A stretch of DNA of 13,559 bases from Gracilaria vermiculophylla (lineage: Eukaryota > Rhodophyta > Florideophyceae > Gracilariales > Gracilariaceae): NCBI GenBank assembly GCA_019155205.2, contig JAHNZQ020003150.1, forward strand, positions 710,707 to 724,265, in the 5' to 3' direction. Shown here one piece after another: positions 8,201 through 13,559 of the stretch. A model generated the notes under the pieces. That model did not search any database. It saw nothing but the letters and a program-made list of their open reading frames with translations, and had not been told where the DNA came from. A program made the translations under genes and the position numbers. How positions within the stretch are numbered: position 1 is the stretch's first letter; every line of letters starts with the position of its first letter.

Positions 8201-9256
8201 GTGGCTCAAGACCATGTCCAGGATTGAGATACCTGAGTGCCTTCTGAGAGTTCACTGCGTTGAAGCTTGTCGGCGTGCGGCTTTCTCCCTCACTTGCCTC
8301 TCCTTTGCCTTTTTCAGGCTAATTTTTTCACTTGTGAGTATGAGACGACATCCCTTCACCCAATTGCCGGGCTCCAATTCCCTTTGGAGCATTGTCATCG
8401 AAGACGTTCTGAAGGATCTCGAGCGTGATCATATTGTCTGGGACCGTTGCCAGTTGATGTGGCGCGCTTGAGTCATTGACATCGTTCTTCACCAGATAGT
8501 GGTAAGTATTACAAAGGTTGCCAACCAGGATGCTGAAAGGAGTATCCGGAATGACTTGCTCAACCATGTTTGCAACGGTCAATTGATGCTTCTCGTACAA
8601 CGAGGGAAGGGGTTTGATAGCCCATACACCCAGAAAATGGGAGTTTACATCCACCATACCTTTGGTTGCTACCAGGATCTGGATTAAAATAGCTACTCAG
8701 AGAATCGTCGATTTCCGCGAGGCGAGTGGAGGATCCTGCGCAGCAGGGAAAGGTACCCGTTTCTGAGAGGCACTCCTCAAAGAACGACGAACAATCGCAA
8801 CGGAGGATCCACCTTAAAATTCCACTTGTCTTTGTCGGGGCCGGATGGCATCGAGTAAGCGGTCGTAGTAGCCACATCGCAGTATCACTGGAGCTACCAA
8901 CGACTGGCAAACCAAGAGGTCGAGCTTCATCATCACGCTTCCCAGGAATATGACTAATTCGATAATTCCCACCGTTTTTAACGTGTTATTTTTCGCATAT
9001 GCAATGTCAAGCGCCGCTCCACAATGGATTCCAAACCGCAATTGCGGAGGAAATACAGACCTAACAACAAAGTTGGGGCCTGCACAGCTAGATATCGTAC
9101 CATAACCTTAGGTTTTAGGCCACGGTCCTCGTAGAACTTATAATTATGCATCACCATTACCAGACTCTGTCCAGGAACCGGTGATGATTCACCCGTGTCC
9201 ATGGTTGACGAAAAACAGCGAAATGTTACGACTACACGTCTGTGGCGTCCTTCCAT
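8201..9256 (-). pseudogene. retroviral-type aspartic protease region and protease-RT spacer, decayed
   Basis: Between gag and RT the minus strand holds the expected protease segment. One frame (9256 to about 8988) ends VMVRYLAVQAPTLLL, then ESIVERRLTLHMRKI. The next frame (about 8988 to 8814) has LKTVGIIELVIFLGSVMMKL and LVAPVILRCGYYDRLLDAIR. The last part resembles the family's hydrophobic-ILG-C/D-x-x-D strand near the protease C-terminus. The catalytic D-[ST]-G triad is not visible and probably lies in the mutated stretch around 9060-9020. Further down, the same register reads ILVATKGMVDVNSHFLGVWA and LYEKHQLTVANMVEQVI, then SILVGNL and YHYLVKND, a spacer style known from gypsy pols. Assignment of the protease is by position plus these strands. 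Confidence 0.68.
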
Positions 9257-9386
9257 TTCAGGAGCTTCACCAAGGCGTGAGGCTGCGGCGCCTCGGGCGT
9301 CACAGAACTCGACGTTGTGGACGCCTCTCCAGAAGGGGACACTCCCACGGTTCGTTTTTCTGGTCCAGGACGTCCTCAGCGAACTG

Positions 9387-11290
9387 TTAAGTTTCCTCTA
9401 TAGCTACTGCTTCATCATTTTCGCCACTTTTTTTGCCGAAGCGGAGTTTGTCTTTGCTCCCTTCCATGGAGGTCGTGCCGGTCTCATTCGTTCTTGCCGC
9501 ATGAGCAAATTTCGCGAGACTGCGCTGAAATCCGTCTTGGCACGTAGATGTGAGGCAACGGGGACCGATACCTATCACTCAAGAGTGAGCTCTTCATAGT
9601 TAGCTGCGATCAAAGGCCATTCACGGATCGAGAGGACACGCTGCCGGAGAGTGTGACCATGGATATAGCACAGATGGCAGATCAACCCTTCTGCGCGACG
9701 CGGAGCAAAATCCTGAGCATCAGGGACTCGCCCCAGCGTACTGGATCTCGACTAACATGGACTTTGGTTACGCACATAACCTCTTTGAAACGGAATAAGA
9801 GGGTCCAAAATAAGAGGGTGGCGAGCACGAAGCGCATCACCTTTGGCTTGTGCGTATTTCACTTACTCCAGGTAAGTGAGCCTCGGCTTATCTACCCAAT
9901 ATCGAGCGACCAAGGTTTCAACTGTGGTGTATAACCCGTCGATGAACATGATAATACACTCAGTAGCGTGATAGACATTACCAAACAGTTAGAAAGCCTT
10001 GTTCAGCCGTGACGAATAGTCGGTATGCGTCTCACTGTCCTTCCTGTAAATGTCTCGTATAGCAAGGATGCAGGACTGCTTTGCCTGTTTGGTGGCATAA
10101 GAACGCAGCAGGTTCTGCACTGCTTATGACCAGCAACGTATCTCTTCTTTGGAGGCTCGGCATGAATTTCTGATAGAGTGGTATTGGTCTTCAGCCACAC
10201 CCCGTACGAAATACGGCAGAGAAACGTAGGATTGTCTCTGATTCATCCCTAACACATCGGCTTCGGCCACAAATCCCCCCGAAAACTCCAATACCATTAG
10301 AAGTTCTTCTCCAGAAAAGGTCTGGTAACGCAGTGTAAGTTGCATTCTCTTTATGAAATCCCGCACTCTTCCCGTGTTATAGAGTGTTCTTTACACCGCG
10401 GAATCTTCCAACCGGTAGTACCTGTAAGACAACAGCTTCCAGTACATCGGATTTGTTGCTTTCAACGTCTTGACATAAAGGTGCCTCTTACCCTTTGTTC
10501 GTCCCCGAATTGTACCGGCTGTAGCCCACGACCGTTTGGAGCAGGGGAAGCGCCACTTCGGATCATCAGCATCAGGCTGCGAGCTTTCAGAGCTTTTCGA
10601 ATGACTTCGTGTAGGACTCGGGGAAGTCGATATGTCCTCATACTGGGCATGCTTGTGCCCATTGGAGTTCCGTCTACGGAGGTCCTTCCGAGTTTATTTC
10701 TGACCATCTCGTTGAAAGACTGCAGCTGGCCCTGCAAGGTTTGGAGGGTCCATCAAGAGTGCTTTTTTCAACTTCTCGATACGGGATCGAACACGATTAA
10801 CCATGTCTCATCCCCTTGGATGAAGGCCACCGGTCCTCCGAAACATTCCAGTATGTTGTTGACATCTGACCTCAAAAGGCACAAGTCTTCAACGACCACC
10901 CTTATAAGGTTAGCTTTAACAACCCCCCGTAGGATGGCAAACTCCTTCGAAAGGGTTTCATGAGCAGCTTGCAAAGCGCGAGACAGCCCTACCAGATTCC
11001 CGACTTTAGGAACTCCAACAGTACCGAGTGCTATTTGGGCAACTGCTTCGGCGAAAATCGCCGTAGACAATCCGACAACAGGTATCAGACTATCCATAAA
11101 AGCTGGGTGAGATCCCGGTTCTCCAAATCATGTCACAAAAATTTGGAATCCTCCGCGTCTCGACTCGACTAAGAACGTATAGGGGTCCGTGAAAGCAACC
11201 AGTTGACCGGTTGATAACCACCTTGGTGGGGGCAACTACGAGTGATTGCAGGCACCGTCCTGGACGGCTTATTCGGCATCTTGACACCAT
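9387..11290 (-). pseudogene. gag polyprotein with capsid region and zinc knuckle, decayed
   Basis: Gag forms the particle that packages the RNA. In sense order, the frame from ATG 11097 gives a heptad-like N-terminal part (LSRALQAAHETLSKEFAILR) and LQTLQGQLQSFNEMVRNKL. A frame change near 10680 leads to an S-rich acidic stretch (SPTRSHSKSSESSQPDADDP), then LKATNPMYWKLLSYRYYRLE and a TAA. The capsid core follows: RVRDFIKRMQLTLRYQTFSG, VLEFSGGFVAEADVLGM and YFVRGVAEDQYHS. A TAA at 10126-10124 interrupts it. LLRSYATKQ, YSSRLNKAF, a TAA (9991-9989) and ECIIMFIDGL follow in the same frame. The nucleocapsid knuckle lies at 9679-9638, with a basic/acidic tail to about 9390 in a shifted frame. The true start is unclear; ATGs at 11290 and 11279 lie in other frames. 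Confidence 0.85.
9638..9679 (-). other. gag CCHC zinc knuckle with last Cys changed
   Basis: Read on minus, CHLCYIHGHTLRQR matches C-x2-C-x4-H-x4-C in spacing, with the final Cys replaced by Arg (codon CGT at 9640-9638). Such knuckles bind the genomic RNA. The change is one transition from a Cys codon and would disable zinc binding. Confidence 0.82.
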
Positions 11291-11349
11291 GGAAACAAAA
11301 AACCCCTTGAGAGCTTCGGAAAACTAATCTTTAAGGAGGGTCCACAAGT

Positions 11350-12042
11350 TCAAGTTATCCTTTCTATATCAGAAGACCGTTTGTAGTGCATTAGCTCGCA
11401 AGCGATCACAAGAAGACGTCCAAAATTTCCTCCACTAAGGTATTTCGGCGGTAGAGCCCTCTCGAGGGATCAACACGGTTCTGTGGGGCGTAAGACCGAG
11501 GTGGCCCCGGCAGCACTTGGCGGGAGAAGAATAAGAAGGATCCCCGCTAGGTGGATGTACGTGTGTGTTGTGCATCCTTGGAGGAAAGTTGTAGGAAAAA
11601 ATGGCGGAGCGCAGGTCTCGCGATCCTCAAGGTGGAAGATATATCATAAAGATGGTAAAAAGAGGTGGTAGCCATGAGGCAAACAATAGAAATCCTAATG
11701 ATCTTTATAAAAGGTTCGGGAACAGTGAAAGTGGTAATATTCCCATGCATGGGCGCTCTTAGCGAACAAGGCGGATGAAAAATCGTACGCTACGGGGTAT
11801 TCTTCGTGAGAGACAAATACAGACGTAAGAGGAACGCTCAGAGCCAAAACCTTAGTTACCGTTTACCGAGAGCGGTGGCAGAGATGTCGGCCTCCTTAAG
11901 TACTGTAGCGCTACTTGAATAAAAAGGAAAAATTACTCAATAAATAAATAAATATCCGGCATTGTGGGTCACAGCCGTGCACTGTACCAAGCAACCAGGC
12001 CACATGTGTAGGAAGCGTGCTGTCCACTGCTTACGTGAGACA
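11350..12042 (-). repeat. 5' LTR of the gypsy element
   Basis: Colinear with 1150-1852. Read on minus the LTR starts TGTCTCACGTAAGC at 12042, giving the canonical TG start, and homology with the other copy stops exactly there. The inner edge (about 11345-11370) is blurred by indels, so the terminal CA was not found. A sense TGGACCCTCC at 11344-11335 sits where a primer-binding site would start, but I cannot match it to a tRNA. Confidence 0.85.
11911..11955 (-). promoter_or_regulatory. conserved A/T tract in the LTR, possible core promoter or poly(A) region
   Basis: An A/T-rich block of TAAATAAATA-type repeats is kept in both LTRs (also about 1724-1766), directly beside the best-conserved exact block. 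In sense it reads TATTTATTTATT-like, compatible with a TATA region. In the other orientation it offers several AATAAA hexamers. The conservation is seen; the role is inference. Confidence 0.35.
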
Positions 12043-12336
12043 TACTCATATTAGTCCTCTTCTGTGGACTTTTCAGTAATGTACGAGCCCATGTGCATAA
12101 GTACCCCGAAAAATGAGCGTACAATTCAATAAGGCAGAAATTGTTGCCTTTAAAATCATCGGTTTTCATCCACTTTTATATATTTCCAGGGTAAACCTTG
12201 GCGGCTACAGCTTCCGCCTGTAGTTTGCTTCTAATTTTCTACTAGATGCTTTCGCTTTTTGCGGGAAAGAACCTCCTTGATTGAACAAAAATTTCTTAGA
12301 TTAAAACTAGGATAAATCTACAACAGGAAAGCCATT

Positions 12337-12388
12337 GAATAAGTAATCGACATCTCTGCCGTTACATGCCTCATTGAATTACTTATTC
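12337..12388. repeat. 11-base perfect inverted repeat with nested direct repeat
   Basis: GAATAAGTAAT at 12337-12347 is the exact reverse complement of ATTACTTATTC at 12378-12388, with 30 bases between. Both arms are overlapped by a direct CATTGAAT (12333-12340 and 12372-12379). It could form a hairpin or be a small element remnant. Confidence 0.5.
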
Positions 12389-12529
12389 GTGACTTTATAC
12401 TTTTCAGAAGCATATCTTGTCAAACATTGCGTCTGTTTACTCACGAATGATTCAGGACCGTGAAAAAAAACTTATAAATCGGATCTGGAAGAGAGGCATA
12501 ACCTAGGCAAAAGATAGCTACAAGATATT

Positions 12530-12548
12530 TATATATATATATATATAT
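12530..12548. repeat. TA dinucleotide microsatellite
   Basis: An uninterrupted alternating T/A run of 19 bases in AT-rich flanking DNA. Confidence 0.9.
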
Positions 12549-13332
12549 GTTTTGGTCATTTTGTACTTGTGTAACATACGTAAGATCGAAACATAGGTTC
12601 TGTGCTCTACTTTATCACTGTATTTCTTATCAGAGCCAAGAATCTGTCCGTATATGTGCAAAGGTCTTATCATGCATACGCTGCATGCAAATAATAAGCC
12701 AAATAGCACTGCTAGTAATCGTTTTGAGCAATGTCATGAACCAGGCTGTGTTAATTTTTTGCAACGTACTGGCTATTTCAGGGGCTCTCACATACGTCTA
12801 CAAAGGCTCATAACCTGATGCCGTAGAGGATTATATTCAGAAATCAAAGTTTCAACATGCTTCAGCGATTTTTACTTTTAGCTGCTAACTATAAAGAACT
12901 TTAGCTAAATACATTTCGCTTTCTGCTCCGGCTTAAAATGGTTTACCTCTTGGCGAGTTTTTCAATGTTTCGTGACGAACACCATGTATCGGGCCTGTCA
13001 AGGTTCTAGATTTGTTGTTTGTAACCCATTAGTTGCATTGACGTCGTACTATTCAACCTTCACAACCCATCCAGCGAGATCTGCTTTCTTTTCTTAGCAC
13101 CTGTGTTTCAGTGGATTTTCAAGAGGAAGATATTTTGGCTGTAATACTTCTTTTATCGTAACAGGCAGCAGTTTGTGGTACAATATTAAACTGCTTGCTG
13201 GTTTCTCTTTAGTAGAGTGGGCTGAAGATTTATTATCCAGTTTTCTTCAAGGCATCGAGAGCTATAATTATGATGATTCGGAAGTTCAACGTGAAGGAGT
13301 GAAGGTTCGAGTAATTCTATTTAGATGACTAT

Positions 13333-13559
13333 TGTAGTGCAACGGCCCGTCGAGGGTATGCCGCAACAGCAGTCTTCATAAGGATTTGATCCGCTCCCGG
13401 CTGCCACAACCGTGGTTATGAATAGTATTAGGTTCACTAGCCCCATTTGGGGGTGTCCCTAGGAAGGGTAGTAATTGTGGCCTCGTGTGCCGATATTGGC
13501 CCGATGACGGGTGCGCCGTGACAAGCCTGCCACGGTTGCACATCTGTACTACAGTAGCC
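13333..13559. other. more GC-rich block, possible edge of another repeat
   Basis: Composition changes at about 13333 from AT-rich flank to a clearly more GC-rich block that continues to the window end. The block begins TGTAGTGCAACGG, so a TG-starting LTR edge is possible. A 9-base inverted pair (CAACCGTGG 13407-13415 and CCACGGTTG 13530-13538) lies inside. No coding frame or recognised family is visible and no second boundary is in the window. Confidence 0.25.

Larger units (their letters stand above)
1150..12042 (-). mobile_element. degenerate Ty3/gypsy (chromovirus-like) LTR retrotransposon with an antisense ORF
   Basis: Two colinear, diverged direct repeats of about 0.7 kb (offset about 10190 bases) enclose a minus-strand gag-pol in the Ty3/gypsy order gag, protease, RT, RNase H, integrase, chromodomain. 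The integrase-chromodomain arrangement is that of chromoviruses. The element is about 10.9 kb, and part of its length comes from an extra roughly 1.7 kb plus-strand reading frame between the chromodomain and the 3' LTR. LTR divergence looks like 20-30% by eye, which together with many stops and frameshifts marks an old copy. The inner LTR edges and the target-site duplication could not be fixed. Confidence 0.9.
12043..13332. other. AT-rich flanking DNA without a supportable gene
   Basis: About 1.3 kb to the right of the gypsy element. It is markedly more AT-rich than the element. The longest plus frame (12547-12813, 88 codons) starts at the edge of a TA microsatellite and has no recognised motif. 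Apart from the microsatellite and an inverted repeat listed separately, I see nothing here. Confidence 0.5.

Noticed and set aside
9195..9599. 134-codon plus-strand frame
   Set aside because: It lies opposite the gag-protease junction; its composition looks like a shadow and no motif is seen.
10340..10963. 207-codon plus-strand frame, the longest single open frame in the window
   Set aside because: It lies opposite gag, whose capsid and linker patches read well on minus. The plus product has no recognisable domain, so length alone is not enough. It could be revisited if sibling copies keep it open.
12547..12813. 88-codon plus-strand frame with a hydrophobic C-terminal half
   Set aside because: It starts at the end of a TA microsatellite in AT-rich DNA, is rich in Cys and aromatic codons as random AT-rich frames often are, and has no motif or second line of support.
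1..13559. CRISPR array, bacterial operon or phage features
   Set aside because: No regularly spaced repeats, no ribosome-binding-site-led gene runs; the elements are clearly eukaryotic transposons.

Overview
The window is eukaryotic repeat DNA, made almost entirely of decayed transposable elements. I see no intact host gene, rRNA, tRNA or CRISPR array. The element types are a pogo/Tigger-like DNA transposon and a chromodomain-bearing Ty3/gypsy retrotransposon. The wording of their proteins reminds me most of oomycete or fungal genomes. That assignment comes from recall of family style, not from a search, so the organism remains open.

Layout. Positions 1-889 are the 5' part of a pogo/Tigger-type element on the minus strand. 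Its transposase frame is broken by three in-frame stops, and its outer end (CAG plus a G run) abuts a TA at 890-891. After about 260 bases of unassigned sequence, a Ty3/gypsy element of about 10.9 kb fills about 1150-12042, with its sense strand on minus. Its two diverged LTRs lie at about 1150-1852 (3' LTR) and about 11350-12042 (5' LTR). In sense order it carries gag with a capsid region and CCHC knuckle (about 11290-9390), a protease region (about 9256-8800), reverse transcriptase (about 8200-7394), RNase H (7393-6638), integrase (about 6400-5420), a long linker, and a C-terminal chromodomain (about 4494-4348). All parts have stops, frameshifts or altered catalytic residues, so the copy is dead. 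The last 1.5 kb (12043-13559) is AT-rich flank with a TA microsatellite and an inverted repeat, ending in a more GC-rich block from about 13333 that may start another repeat.

The most interesting feature lies between the chromodomain and the 3' LTR. On the plus strand, antisense to gag-pol, one reading frame from an ATG at 2142 stays largely open to 3821. It has ten stops including the terminal one, five of them clustered in 2484-2606. Four internal stops fall in the roughly 400 codons after 2613. The predicted product has an S/A/P-rich N-terminus, a hydrophobic membrane-like middle and an acidic C-terminal part. I do not recognise the family. It looks like an extra antisense gene carried by the retrotransposon, decayed together with gag-pol.
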